Positions 14,698 to 23,404 of a stretch of 64,000 bases of DNA are shown here, piece by piece. A program made the translations under genes and the position numbers. The first letter of the stretch is position 1. Each line of letters begins with the position of its first letter. This DNA is from Bacillota bacterium (GTDB taxonomy: Bacteria; Bacillota; UBA4882; UBA8346): NCBI GenBank assembly GCA_023392595.1, contig JAEVYU010000053.1:1-64000 (forward strand), in the 5' to 3' direction. The notes below the pieces were generated by a model. It saw only the letters and a program-made list of their open reading frames with translations. It did not search any database and had not been told where the DNA came from.

Positions 14698-15597
14698 CTA
14701 TTGTGCTCGAGGATGAGTTTTTTCATAAACATCCTTAATCTTTCCGTTGGTTAAATGCGTATAAATCTGAGTTGTCGCAATATCGGCATGTCCCAGCATT
14801 TCTTGTACCGAGCGCAGATCGGCGCCATTTTCCAGAAGGTGGGTGGCAAAAGAATGACGTAGTGTATGGGGGGTAATATCCGTTAGGATATTCAAATTAT
14901 CGGCATATTTCTTAATGATTTTCCAAAAACCCTGTCTGGTTAAGCCTTTACCGTGATGATTCAAAAAAAGAGTATTTTCTCCAATCTGAGATGCTAAAAA
15001 TTTGCGGGCATGATCTTGGTATAGCCGCAAAAATTTAATAGCGACCGATCCGAGAGGAACAATTCTTTCTTTGGAACCTTTTCCATAACATTTAATATAG
15101 CCGGTGTCTAAATTAACGTCTGCTACTTTTAACGACACCAGTTCGGATACACGGAGACCCGTTGCATAAAGAACTTCTAACATTGCGCGGTCTCGAATTC
15201 CGACCGGGTTTTTAACATCCGGTTGCTCTAGAAGTTTTTCAACCTCATTTACGGTTAATACTCGCGGTAAACGCTTTTCTTGCTTTGGAGCATCCAAATT
15301 TACCGTTGGGTCCCGTTCGATCCTCCTTTCTCTCGCCATATAATGGTAATATGACTTAATGGCAGCCAGACTTCTGGATAACGTGGCGGTTGCCTTGCCC
15401 CGGGCCTGCAATTGAAGTAAATATCCAATTACAGTGGCCTGCGTGGTTCCGTCAAGATTAAGTTTTTTCTTTTCTTGAAGATATTCCAAATATTGATTCA
15501 GATCTCTGCCATAAGATTCTAAGGTATTTTTGGCTAAACCGCGTTCAACCGAAAGGTAATTGAGGTAATCTTGAAGAGTCTCTTGCAAAGCTGTCAC
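14698..15597 (-). CDS. xerD: Tyrosine recombinase XerD/XerC
   Basis: The 299-residue protein has an N-terminal SAM-like core-binding domain (LQDYLNYLSVERGLAKNTLE) and a catalytic domain with all family residues: ATGLRVSELVSL (first Arg), HTLRHSFATHLLENG (His, Arg), LGHADIATTQIYTH (His and the Tyr nucleophile). Length and full catalytic set fit the XerC/XerD proteins that resolve chromosome dimers at dif. It stands beside spoIIM and housekeeping genes and is not next to any integrated element. XerD is preferred over XerC because spoIIM and nudF neighbours are usual for xerD in Bacillota. Confidence 0.9.
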   Translation of the reverse strand: MTALQETLQDYLNYLSVERGLAKNTLESYGRDLNQYLEYLQEKKKLNLDGTTQATVIGYLLQLQARGKATATLSRSLAAIKSYYHYMARERRIERDPTVNLDAPKQEKRLPRVLTVNEVEKLLEQPDVKNPVGIRDRAMLEVLYATGLRVSELVSLKVADVNLDTGYIKCYGKGSKERIVPLGSVAIKFLRLYQDHARKFLASQIGENTLFLNHHGKGLTRQGFWKIIKKYADNLNILTDITPHTLRHSFATHLLENGADLRSVQEMLGHADIATTQIYTHLTNGKIKDVYEKTHPRAQ

Positions 15598-15756
15598 TCC
15601 TTTCGTTAGCTTTCAAAATGGTTCCTGAATAATTTTCGACAATTTTTATGACAACTCCTTTTTTAGAGTGACAGGAAACATTTCCATTTCAAGCAGGGAA
15701 CGGATTTTCCTCGGGATTCATACTAGAAAGTCAAATTGAATGAAGACCCCAGGTTG

Positions 15757-16374
15757 TCAGATAAATTTGGCAAACCACGCTGTTACCAGAGGTGATATAT
15801 TTCCTTGCACAAAACCGGCTAAAATCATTACCAGCAATACGCCACAAGTCAGGATTGAACATTTGATGAGTTCAGTGCTTAAGACCATTGGTTTTTTGGA
15901 GAAACGGATTTTGGTTAAAGCGGCCGCGCAATCCATGATGGCGATGACCATTAAAAAAAGCGCCGGGATAAATAAGATATTATGAGGCACAATCCCGGTC
16001 ATTGTGAGGACAAACCCTTTAAGGCCCATGGTTTGAAAAAGAAAGCCCGTGCTGAATCCCAAAATAAAACCCCGGGTAAAAACCAATAAAAGCGCCAAAG
16101 GAACCCCAATTACGCTTATTCCCATAAAAAAGAGAAAAAAAACCATTTGAATGTTGGCTAGGATGGTTTGTTTGGTATAGGCTTGATTTTGGATAAGGGG
16201 CCCATGTAGTCCCTGATTCAGATAATTCATCAAATCAACTTTTTGGTGTTTATCTAAGATTCCGGCAGCCAAAACTCCAAAGATAATTCCCATTGTAAAA
16301 AGGATGGTCACCAAAGCCAATAGAAATATTCTTTCCCGCAAATAATCGCGAATTAAAGTTTGAATTTTGAGCAT
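15757..16374 (-). CDS. spoIIM: Stage II sporulation protein M
   Basis: SpoIIM is an integral membrane protein which, with SpoIID and SpoIIP, dissolves septal peptidoglycan during engulfment. The 205 residues contain about five spans, with the family features GIIFGVLAAG near the start, FFLFFMGISVIGVPLALLLV in the middle and GIVPHNILFIPALFLM. The length matches the family (about 210). It lies between xerD and the nudF region, a typical arrangement in spore formers. Its presence supports, but does not prove, that the organism sporulates, because related stage II homologues occur in non-spore formers. Confidence 0.88.
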   Translation of the reverse strand: MLKIQTLIRDYLRERIFLLALVTILFTMGIIFGVLAAGILDKHQKVDLMNYLNQGLHGPLIQNQAYTKQTILANIQMVFFLFFMGISVIGVPLALLLVFTRGFILGFSTGFLFQTMGLKGFVLTMTGIVPHNILFIPALFLMVIAIMDCAAALTKIRFSKKPMVLSTELIKCSILTCGVLLVMILAGFVQGNISPLVTAWFAKFI

Positions 16375-16465
16375 AAAAAAATTCCTCCCCCTTGTCCCAT
16401 CATACTCAATTTATGGTCAAGCTGAGGAATATATGATTGTTTTCCAAAATATCAATAAAACAGGG

Positions 16466-17167
16466 TTAACTCTGATTTTGAATATCCAAAAAACCTTGAT
16501 GAACAATCAGTTGGGTAAGATATTGAGCAGCCAGTACATCTTCCAATGAGTTGGCGCTGGCGGCGGTTACGGTGATCCCACAATTAAATCTATTCGCAGC
16601 CTCAATGGCTCTCTCGATTCCGGCCATCGCGGGCGCTATACCCTTTTTCCCGGGAGTTCTGGTGACGGTGGCTGTCAAAACCACCGGCGCCCCATTATTG
16701 TAAGCGGCATCGAAAGAAACGCCTCCGGTATCCGAAACGATTAATACCACTTTACCTCTAAAATCGGCCAGTTTTCCGATTTCACTGCCGATATTGGGAA
16801 TAATTTGGTAATTGATTTCACCTGAGCGGGCCACCCCCATTAAAGCGATTTCCGCTCTTTTTTTTCGTTCGTCTTCCGCTCCATAACGAGGCTCAGCGAC
16901 AACAATGAGAGGAACTTTATATTTTAAGGCGTTTTTGCCGGCGATATATCCGATTCGATCCGGATTCAGATTTACCGGCGCTTTACTTCCGACGGGAGCA
17001 GCACCGAAAACCGCGATTGCGCCATTTTCAATTGCAACTTCGGCGCTGGTCGACATATCGATAATATCCACGATAACGACTACATCGCCCCGCCTTGCGC
17101 CTTCAACCGCTCCTGAAGCATTATAGGTCAAACTTAAAGTTTTCAAGCCGGCCACCCTATTCTTCAA
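16466..17167 (-). CDS. Uncharacterised protein, ComB-like fold
   Basis: The 233-residue protein has a phosphatase-like or hydrolase-like pattern, VVVIVDIIDMSTSAEVAIEN followed by GAIAVFGAAPVG, and later VLIVSDTGGVSFDAAYNNGA. The DxxxxSTSAExA segment resembles 2-phosphosulfolactate phosphatase (ComB), but the remainder is too different to name it so. Genes of this kind occur in Bacillota beside xerD, spoIIM and nudF, as here. No signal peptide or membrane span is present. The function is unknown. Confidence 0.6.
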   Translation of the reverse strand: MKNRVAGLKTLSLTYNASGAVEGARRGDVVVIVDIIDMSTSAEVAIENGAIAVFGAAPVGSKAPVNLNPDRIGYIAGKNALKYKVPLIVVAEPRYGAEDERKKRAEIALMGVARSGEINYQIIPNIGSEIGKLADFRGKVVLIVSDTGGVSFDAAYNNGAPVVLTATVTRTPGKKGIAPAMAGIERAIEAANRFNCGITVTAASANSLEDVLAAQYLTQLIVHQGFLDIQNQS

Positions 17168-17218
17168 TTTTCAAAATCTCCACATTTTACTCAAGCTGAT
17201 AAGCCTTTATAACCAAAA

Positions 17219-17755
17219 TTACCACAATTTTCTTAATTCTATCATCATCAAAGCTAAAGCCGTTTTGCTATCAATCAAGGAATCATTATAAATATGCTGG
17301 AAAACTTCTTGTTTGGTCATCACGACGATTTCTAAAAACTCATCGCTGTCCATTGGACGGCGTAATGGTTTCAGGCCTTTGGCAAGATATAGATGAATAA
17401 TCTCATCGGTCATACCGGGAGTCGTCCAGATCGAAGTCAAATGAATTAATTGCTGGGGTTCATACCCTATTTCCTCAGTTAATTCCCGGCGGGCGCAATC
17501 TTCCGGATTTTCGGACTTTTCAAGTTTTCCGGCGGGGATCTCTAAAATAACCTCGCCGACAGGATACCGGAATTGTTTCTCCAAAATAATCCGGCCGTCA
17601 TCAAGGAGCGGAACGGCGGCAATCGCCCCTGGATGATGAAGATATTCACGGGTTGACATTTTCCCGTTGGGTAGAATCACTTGATCCTTATAACATTCGA
17701 TAAATTTCCCCTGATAAATCAATTCTTTTTTTTGAGTTTTTTCCACCAAGTCCAT
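17219..17755 (-). CDS. nudF: ADP-ribose pyrophosphatase (Nudix)
   Basis: This 178-residue protein contains a complete Nudix box, GKLEKSENPEDCARRELTEE followed by IGY, with all metal-binding glutamates (G-x5-E-x7-REL-x-EE-x-G). The surrounding sequence (REYLHHPGAIAAVPLLDDGR, RYPVGEVILEIPAGK, TPGMTDEIIHLYLA) is that of ADP-ribose pyrophosphatases such as B. subtilis NudF. The enzyme splits ADP-ribose into AMP and ribose 5-phosphate, clearing NAD breakdown products. It precedes the DUF3866 gene by 15 bases in the opposite order of transcription, so it is downstream of that gene in the same operon. Confidence 0.92.
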   Translation of the reverse strand: MDLVEKTQKKELIYQGKFIECYKDQVILPNGKMSTREYLHHPGAIAAVPLLDDGRIILEKQFRYPVGEVILEIPAGKLEKSENPEDCARRELTEEIGYEPQQLIHLTSIWTTPGMTDEIIHLYLAKGLKPLRRPMDSDEFLEIVVMTKQEVFQHIYNDSLIDSKTALALMMIELRKLW

Positions 17756-17770
17756 TTTTTGTCTGCACCC

Positions 17771-18883
17771 TCATTCTACAATGGGTTCCAAAGATGATAA
17801 ATCGCCTTTAGCGGCCAAGCCGGCTAAAAAGCCGGTAGTGACTGAACTTTGAAAAAACCAAGGTTCTTCCTGAATGCCACGGCCCATGGTTTTAACTTGA
17901 ATTTGATATTCTTTAAACAGGTCCTCCGCAGAAGGATCATTCACCAAATACCAATGATGCTCTTTGAGTAGATGATGATCCCGGAGTCTATCGATAATCT
18001 GGTCAAAAAAGGGTTTCGGGAGCCGTTTGGACAATCCCAAAAGTGCCGGATGACTCGCTAATTGAAGAATCGTTAAAGAGTGGTGGCTGATTCCCAGGTG
18101 ACGTTCACGGGAGTCCGCATCGCTGATTCTGGGAACTGCCAAGGCTGTTCCTTGTAATTTGGACACGATATCGATATACCAGGATTGTTCGATTCCACTA
18201 AAGCCAAATGCGGTCCCGGTCCCTACAATGCCGGGGCCTAAGGCAATGATGATTAAATCGGGATTTATTCCTTGTCGGGCTGCCAGGATTGCCGAAGGAA
18301 CGCTGACCGTTTCCAGATCGCCTCCAAAGGCATGACCGGATGTAACGGTCAAATCAAGCAACTGTTTCTTTTTTAATTCCCGGACCAAATCACTCAGAGC
18401 AATGGGTAAAGCAGCTCCATCGGTCATAATATAAGCGATTCGCGGATTTTGAAAAACTGCCCGGAACCCCAGGATGACTCCGGGCAACATACTATGAAGG
18501 GGCGCCATCACCACCGGGATCCCTTCCAAAGTCCGACAATCTTTAAGGGCTTCATGGTAAGGGCTATCCTCTTCTTCAGCAGCCAAAACCGGAAATTGCC
18601 AGGGAGTATAACGTAATTTCATAATATGCCCCGGAAATTGGAATTCATCGCCAGCGGCGGCATATTGGGGAATAACAAAATGCCGTCCTCCGGTACCCAG
18701 TCCAAGTTTGACGGCAGCAGTATTGACAACAACTTTTTCGCCCTTACAGATTAAATGGTTGAGTTTGGGATAGTTATAGGCCTTTTCCGGCTTCCCGTGA
18801 CCATCGATTTGAATCAATAATTCCTGGAGTTCCGGGTTATCTTTTAAAATATCAAGCACGTAACCGGTTGCTACTGAGAACAT
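17771..18883 (-). CDS. DUF3866 family protein
   Basis: The 370-residue protein fits the DUF3866 family, which is found in Bacillota and Actinobacteria. Visible features are an N-terminal beta-rich segment (GKPEKAYNYPKLNHLICKGE, NTAAVKLGLGTGGRHFVIP) and a glycine-rich central part (VTSGHAFGGDLETVSVPSAI, ALGPGIVGTGTAFGFSG). There are no membrane spans. The family has no established function. It overlaps the start of the upstream small membrane protein by one base and leads to nudF, so the genes are co-transcribed. Confidence 0.75.
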   Translation of the reverse strand: MFSVATGYVLDILKDNPELQELLIQIDGHGKPEKAYNYPKLNHLICKGEKVVVNTAAVKLGLGTGGRHFVIPQYAAAGDEFQFPGHIMKLRYTPWQFPVLAAEEEDSPYHEALKDCRTLEGIPVVMAPLHSMLPGVILGFRAVFQNPRIAYIMTDGAALPIALSDLVRELKKKQLLDLTVTSGHAFGGDLETVSVPSAILAARQGINPDLIIIALGPGIVGTGTAFGFSGIEQSWYIDIVSKLQGTALAVPRISDADSRERHLGISHHSLTILQLASHPALLGLSKRLPKPFFDQIIDRLRDHHLLKEHHWYLVNDPSAEDLFKEYQIQVKTMGRGIQEEPWFFQSSVTTGFLAGLAAKGDLSSLEPIVE

Positions 18884-19197
18884 TAGTGATTCACTCGTTT
18901 TCTTTTGAGAAGGTGAGCCGGTATAACGAACATACGGGACTGTTCCAATTTCTCCTCTAATTCTTCAATCTTCAGTTGAGCCATTTTAAAACGCAAATCA
19001 TTATCGCTTTTCCAAAGTAATACAAAGCCCCATCCGCAAATTAAAAAGGTGACCAAAAAGGCCAACGGCTCATAGGCATCCATTACCAGATACGCAACAA
19101 GGGAAAGAATCGCCAACTGAAGCAAAATTAATCCCCAGTAATAGTTATTATCCCTGTTCAAATCCAAATTAAACATCCTTTTGATCCAACTTCTCAT
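18883..19197 (-). CDS. Small membrane protein with C-terminal coiled coil
   Basis: The 104 residues contain two hydrophobic spans (about 20-38, YYWGLILLQLAILSLVAYLV, and 44-62, PLAFLVTFLICGWGFVLLW) and a charged helical tail (DLRFKMAQLKIEELEEKLEQ) likely to form a coiled coil in the cytoplasm. No family is recognised. Its start overlaps the scpB stop by four bases and its stop meets the DUF3866 gene, so it is part of the scpA-scpB transcript. Confidence 0.65.
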   Translation of the reverse strand: MRSWIKRMFNLDLNRDNNYYWGLILLQLAILSLVAYLVMDAYEPLAFLVTFLICGWGFVLLWKSDNDLRFKMAQLKIEELEEKLEQSRMFVIPAHLLKRKRVNH

Positions 19198-19763
19198 TTT
19201 TGTACGCCTCCGCTTTGTTCAACCCCGAATTTAAGAGATTCCCCCGAATCAACCCATTCGGGTATTTTCGGTAATTCACCGAGATCGTTTAAACCAAAAT
19301 ATTTTAAAAACTGCCGGGTGGTGCGGTAAAGAATCGGCCGCCCCGGGGCATCCTTTCGCCCGCCCTCTTCCACCAGGTTTTTTTCAACCAAGGTATTCAA
19401 CGCGCTTTCTATACTGACCCCGCGTAAAGATTCAATTTCCGCTTTAGTAATGGGCTGCTTATATGCAATAATGGCTAGAGTTTCAATGGCTGCTTGAGAA
19501 AGGCCAGCGTTACGGGGAGCTTTTTGTAATTTTTCCACGTAAGGGGCACAATCAGGATGAGTAACAAATTGATAGCCACTGGCCACCTCGATGATTTGAA
19601 GGCCGCTTTTATTTTGGACGCGCTCTTCAATTAAATCAGTTACCATTTGTTTTACTGTATGTTCATTAATTCCGACAATATCCGCCAAATTTTTATTGGT
19701 AATAGGCTCAGAGGATGAAAAGATTAATGCTTCAATAATAGACCGTGCCGTTGTTAGGTTCAA
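19194..19763 (-). CDS. scpB: Chromosome segregation and condensation protein ScpB
   Basis: ScpB dimers bind ScpA and regulate the SMC condensin complex. The 189-residue protein has the two winged-helix domains of the family: ARSIIEALIFSSSEPITNKN at the start, LSQAAIETLAIIAYKQPITK and IESLRGVSIESALNTLVEKN in the second. The usual length is 180-200. It overlaps scpA by four bases, the standard scpA-scpB arrangement. Confidence 0.94.
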   Translation of the reverse strand: MNLTTARSIIEALIFSSSEPITNKNLADIVGINEHTVKQMVTDLIEERVQNKSGLQIIEVASGYQFVTHPDCAPYVEKLQKAPRNAGLSQAAIETLAIIAYKQPITKAEIESLRGVSIESALNTLVEKNLVEEGGRKDAPGRPILYRTTRQFLKYFGLNDLGELPKIPEWVDSGESLKFGVEQSGGVQK

Positions 19764-20500
19764 ACGCTATTACACACCTTTTCCGGTAGAGATAATGTTA
19801 TTTCACCAAATACCGCATCTTGAAATACATTGATTTTATGAAGCCGGATCAATTCAAGAACTGCCAAAAAGCAGGTAATTAAACCGATTTTGCTGGTTAC
19901 ATCGCTAAAAACTTTTTTAAAAAAGAGTTTTCCGTCCAAGGCCATCATATCTAAAATTTCCGTCATCCGCTGTTTAATGGAAACAATCTGTTTGGGAACA
20001 GCCTCGGGAGTTTTAGGTTCCAGGCTTTCCATGATGACTTTAAAAGCTTCAAGCAGATCCCAAATGGATAAATCCTTTAACCCATCCTGCTCGGGAGCGG
20101 TTTTCTTATCGGCGAATTCCCCGCTAATCCGGGTAAAGAACCTGGACTGCTGGCCTTCTAAAGCTTGCAAACTGAGGGCGGCTTCTTTGATCTTCTTATA
20201 CTCAATAAGCTTCTGAGCCAGTTCCCAGCGGGGATCTTCCTCATCCTCGACGTTTTCGTCCTGGGAAATGGCCTGCGGCAGCAACATTTTGGCCTTAATT
20301 TGCATAAGAGTCGCCGCCATCACTAAAAAGTCACCGACGGTTTCCAAATTCAAGGACTGCATGGTATGGATGTATTCCAAGTATTTATCGGTGATCGAAG
20401 CGATAGGAATATTATAAATATCAATTTCATCTTTTTCAATAAGATGTAAAAGTAAATCTAACGGTCCTTGAAACACATCAAGTTGAATCTGATATTCCAT
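19760..20500 (-). CDS. scpA: Chromosome segregation and condensation protein ScpA
   Basis: ScpA is the kleisin subunit that bridges the heads of the SMC dimer. The 246-residue protein starts with the family signature YQIQLDVFQGPLDLLLHLIE followed by KDEIDIYNIPI, has TVGDFLVMAATLMQIKAKML in the N-terminal SMC-binding domain, and ends with the winged helix FLAVLELIRLHKINVFQDAV. Length and overlap with scpB are typical. The gene likely shares a transcript with the HD-domain gene upstream, 51 bases away. Confidence 0.94.
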   Translation of the reverse strand: MEYQIQLDVFQGPLDLLLHLIEKDEIDIYNIPIASITDKYLEYIHTMQSLNLETVGDFLVMAATLMQIKAKMLLPQAISQDENVEDEEDPRWELAQKLIEYKKIKEAALSLQALEGQQSRFFTRISGEFADKKTAPEQDGLKDLSIWDLLEAFKVIMESLEPKTPEAVPKQIVSIKQRMTEILDMMALDGKLFFKKVFSDVTSKIGLITCFLAVLELIRLHKINVFQDAVFGEITLSLPEKVCNSV

Positions 20501-20551
20501 CCATTATTCCCACTTCGTAAAATACTTTTAACCCGAAGGCCACTCAATTCA

Positions 20552-21100
20552 TTAACTTTTATTGTCGGCCAATTGTAACCAAGTCAATTCGATACTTTGA
20601 TCGGAACGGGGCGGATCGTGATGGTGTCTGATAATCTCCACAATCTGCTGATCCACGCCGAATATTCTGGCCATATGAGCTCCACGCGCCGGATGAACTA
20701 AATCAACATAAAGACCATAACGAAACTTTTCCCAAAAAGTCAGCGGATATCTCATCGCCAATTTACCACGCAGAGCAGGCCTAATCCTTCTTACAATTCC
20801 AACCATCATCCGACTGAAAAAATTAAAATCACCCTCAACTTTTCCGATATCATGTAAAAGGGCTGCGGTTACCAGTGTTTTTAATTCAACAGTCTCTGTG
20901 GCTGTGGTGGCTTTTGTCAGAATCGCATTGGCTACCGTTAAAGCATGTTTTTGATCAATCCGGCTCATTTGGCTAAAAAGAAATTTTCCGGGATCGTCAA
21001 GATAAAAATCGATTAAGGCCAAATCTTCAGGGCTTGTTTTTTTACCCCATGAATTCGTAATCCTTTTAATTACCCCCAAAGTTTTCACCCCGTTTTTCAT
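20552..21100 (-). CDS. HD-domain phosphohydrolase-like protein
   Basis: This 182-residue protein contains a compact HD domain: HALTVANAILTKATTATETV (first His region), LLHDIGKVEGDF (HD pair) and the late HHHDPPRSDQSIELTWLQLA with D. Metal-dependent nucleotide or second-messenger hydrolysis is the family role, and the substrate cannot be read. GYP residues are absent, so it is not a cyclic-di-GMP enzyme of that class. It lies between the M50 protease gene and scpA in a housekeeping cluster. Confidence 0.8.
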   Translation of the reverse strand: MKNGVKTLGVIKRITNSWGKKTSPEDLALIDFYLDDPGKFLFSQMSRIDQKHALTVANAILTKATTATETVELKTLVTAALLHDIGKVEGDFNFFSRMMVGIVRRIRPALRGKLAMRYPLTFWEKFRYGLYVDLVHPARGAHMARIFGVDQQIVEIIRHHHDPPRSDQSIELTWLQLADNKS

Positions 21101-21109
21101 AATATCCTG

Positions 21110-21715
21110 CTATATAAACATATGGCCCGCAAGTAACGAAGAAGTGATATTGACCAAATTAAACAGCGCCAGTTGGAACGGATTCAGCAGTAACAGCAAT
21201 AACAGGACAAACACGCCATAGGATTCAAACCGGTCAAAATAATAGGCCGCATTTCCCCGTAAATAAAACCGCAACACCTTTCCACCATCAAGGGGAGGAA
21301 TCGGTATCAAATTGAAAAATCCCAGCATTATGTTATACCATAGCCCTATTTCCATAAACCAAGGATTTATATTCATATAAGCCGTGATCCGAATAATCAT
21401 GGCAAAAAATACGGCCAATATAAAATTTCCGCCCGGGCCCGCCAGGGCTACCAGCAACATCGCTTTCATAGGGTTCTTATAATACTGTGGATTGATCTGA
21501 ACCGGTCTTGCCCATCCAACCTTTAAAAAAACCAAAGCCAAAAAGCCGATTAAATCAAGATGTACCAATGGATTGAGCGAAAGTCTCCCCTCCTGCTTCG
21601 GAGTCGGATCCCCCAGCCTGTTGGCGACATAGGCATGACAAAATTCATGAAATACCAAACCCAACACAATCCAAGGCAAAGATAAAATGAGAAATCGAAA
21701 ATTCAAACCGGCCAT
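21110..21715 (-). CDS. Site-2 protease family (M50) membrane metalloprotease
   Basis: The 201-residue integral membrane protein has the zinc site HEFCH (residues 24-28, in LVFHEFCHAYVANRLGDPTP) and the third ligand motif in FFNLIPIPPLDGGKVL, plus RLSLNPLVHLDLIG. This is the compact M50 rhomboid-like S2P group common beside scpAB in Bacillota. It cleaves membrane-embedded substrates, none of which is known. It has no PDZ domain, unlike RseP or SpoIVFB. It is ten bases ahead of the HD-domain gene. Confidence 0.92.
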   Translation of the reverse strand: MAGLNFRFLILSLPWIVLGLVFHEFCHAYVANRLGDPTPKQEGRLSLNPLVHLDLIGFLALVFLKVGWARPVQINPQYYKNPMKAMLLVALAGPGGNFILAVFFAMIIRITAYMNINPWFMEIGLWYNIMLGFFNLIPIPPLDGGKVLRFYLRGNAAYYFDRFESYGVFVLLLLLLLNPFQLALFNLVNITSSLLAGHMFI

Positions 21716-21977
21716 GAATACTCCTTTAGTATTCGTTTTGTAAAAAACATCTCTATCATCATCATCGGGTAACTAAAACAAATTGGATAAAAATATCCGG
21801 AATAGCAAGCAGCGGTAATATTCCGGACGATTTCCATTTTTTACTTTCTTAGCAGTGAATATTTTAACATTTTTTTGCAAGATCCGTCAAGCCGGATAAG
21901 GGCTGCGCAAAGTGGATAAAACCCGCTTAGACCGATCTTTTTTCTCTAAAAAAAGCCGTGATTTTCCAATATTTTCA

Positions 21978-22640
21978 TTACCCGTTTCCTTTATTTTTCT
22001 TTGCCGCGTATATTTGCTGGAGAATTTCAATCACCGCGGGCAGCAATGATATGATCACAATCGCAAAAATCACGATGGAAAAATGCGTCTTAACAATGGG
22101 TAGATTGCCGAAAAAATAACCGCCGAAAAGAAAAATGGCAATCCAGGCCATGCTTCCGATCACACTGTAAAAAAGAAAGCGCCAATAAACCATTTCACTT
22201 ACACCGGCAACAAAAGGGGCAAAAGTTCGGATAATCGGAATAAATCTTGCCAGTACGATGGTTTTACCTCCATGACGCTGGTAAAACGACTGGGTTCGTT
22301 CGAGATATGATCTTTGAATGAAGGGAATCTTTTTACCGCTAAAAACGTGGATTCGCAGGAAATAACCGATCCAATAGTTGGTGGAATCGCCGATCATCGC
22401 GGCAAACCAAAAAATGAAAAACAGCCATTCCGCTTCCAATTCCATCGTTGCCGCCGCAATGGCCCCTGCAGTAAAAATCAAGGAATCGCCCGGTAAAAAA
22501 GGGGTCACCACCAGGCCGGTTTCGCAAAAAATAATCAGGAAAAGGACAAGATAGGACCAGCCGCCGAAATCATGAATGAACAGGCCGAGGTGCTTGTCCA
22601 AATGAAGAACTATATCAAATAAGGATTGGAATGATAACAT
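21978..22640 (-). CDS. DedA family membrane protein
   Basis: The 220-residue protein matches the DedA/SNARE-associated family: FCETGLVVTPFLPGDSLIFT, AAMIGDSTNYWIGYFLR, RHGGKTIVLARFIPIIRTFA followed by PFVAGVSEM, and a C-terminal set of membrane spans. DedA proteins are lipid scramblases, with undecaprenyl phosphate among known substrates, and support envelope maintenance. The gene stands alone, with gaps of more than 200 bases on both sides. Confidence 0.92.
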   Translation of the reverse strand: MLSFQSLFDIVLHLDKHLGLFIHDFGGWSYLVLFLIIFCETGLVVTPFLPGDSLIFTAGAIAAATMELEAEWLFFIFWFAAMIGDSTNYWIGYFLRIHVFSGKKIPFIQRSYLERTQSFYQRHGGKTIVLARFIPIIRTFAPFVAGVSEMVYWRFLFYSVIGSMAWIAIFLFGGYFFGNLPIVKTHFSIVIFAIVIISLLPAVIEILQQIYAAKKNKGNG

Positions 22641-22858
22641 TTTTTCTCCATGTCATGACACAAGTCGATTTTTAATCTTTGTCAAAAAATAATTTTATCA
22701 AAGTGAGCATTGGATATCAAATGACTATATTTCGGTTTTAATCAGCTTTTTCCCTTTTTTTATCCAGCTATTTTTAATTTTCATAACGGAAGGGAATTTA
22801 TTTTCCGAGTCGAAAAAAAGAAGAATAAAAAACCGCTTCAATCCGAAAATGATCAAGT

Positions 22859-23386
22859 ATGAAAGTCATAATGAATAAAACGGCTCTATATTCAAAAGCA
22901 TATCAAATTTTACAAACCCTAACTCCCCTATCCAAAGACTGCGGTAAATTATGCAACAAATCCTGCTGCCAAGGAAGGGACCCGGAATCAGGAATGTATC
23001 TTTATCCGGGAGAAGATGAACTTCAGGCCCAAAATTCATTCTTGAAAATCCTGACGGTCGATTTTTCGAATCATCAGTGCGCCTTGGCAGTTTGTAATGG
23101 GGAATGCCAAAGAACCCGAAGGCCTCTCGCTTGCCGGGTTTTTCCACTTGTCCCCTATTTTACGCTGAAAAATAACTTAATCCTGAAGATGGATCCGCGG
23201 GCAATCGCAATATGCCCTTTGGCGAGAAATCTTTCCCGTTTTGAGTTGGACCGGCTCTTTGTGGTAAAAGCCCGCGAAGCATTTCGCATGCTGATTGAGG
23301 ATGCTGATGTTAAAGAATTCGTCAGCTGGCAATCCCGTCTTATCGATGAATATCAGGCAATAAACAATCAATTTCAATTAAAATAA
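22859..23386 (+). CDS. YkgJ-like cysteine-cluster protein
   Basis: The 175-residue protein holds an N-terminal cysteine cluster, CGKLCNKSCCQG, and later C residues in HQCALAVCNGECQRTRRPLA and CRVFP and ICPLAR. This fits the YkgJ (zinc- or iron-chelating) family often seen in Bacillota as a soluble protein of 170-190 residues. Eight or more cysteines could bind one or two metal or Fe-S centres. The start is either ATG 22859 or the ATG four codons later (MNKTALYSKAYQIL). It ends 18 bases before the aminotransferase gene and is probably co-transcribed with it. Confidence 0.7.
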   Translation: MKVIMNKTALYSKAYQILQTLTPLSKDCGKLCNKSCCQGRDPESGMYLYPGEDELQAQNSFLKILTVDFSNHQCALAVCNGECQRTRRPLACRVFPLVPYFTLKNNLILKMDPRAIAICPLARNLSRFELDRLFVVKAREAFRMLIEDADVKEFVSWQSRLIDEYQAINNQFQLK

Positions 23387-23404
23387 AGGTTAACAGGAGA
23401 TTGT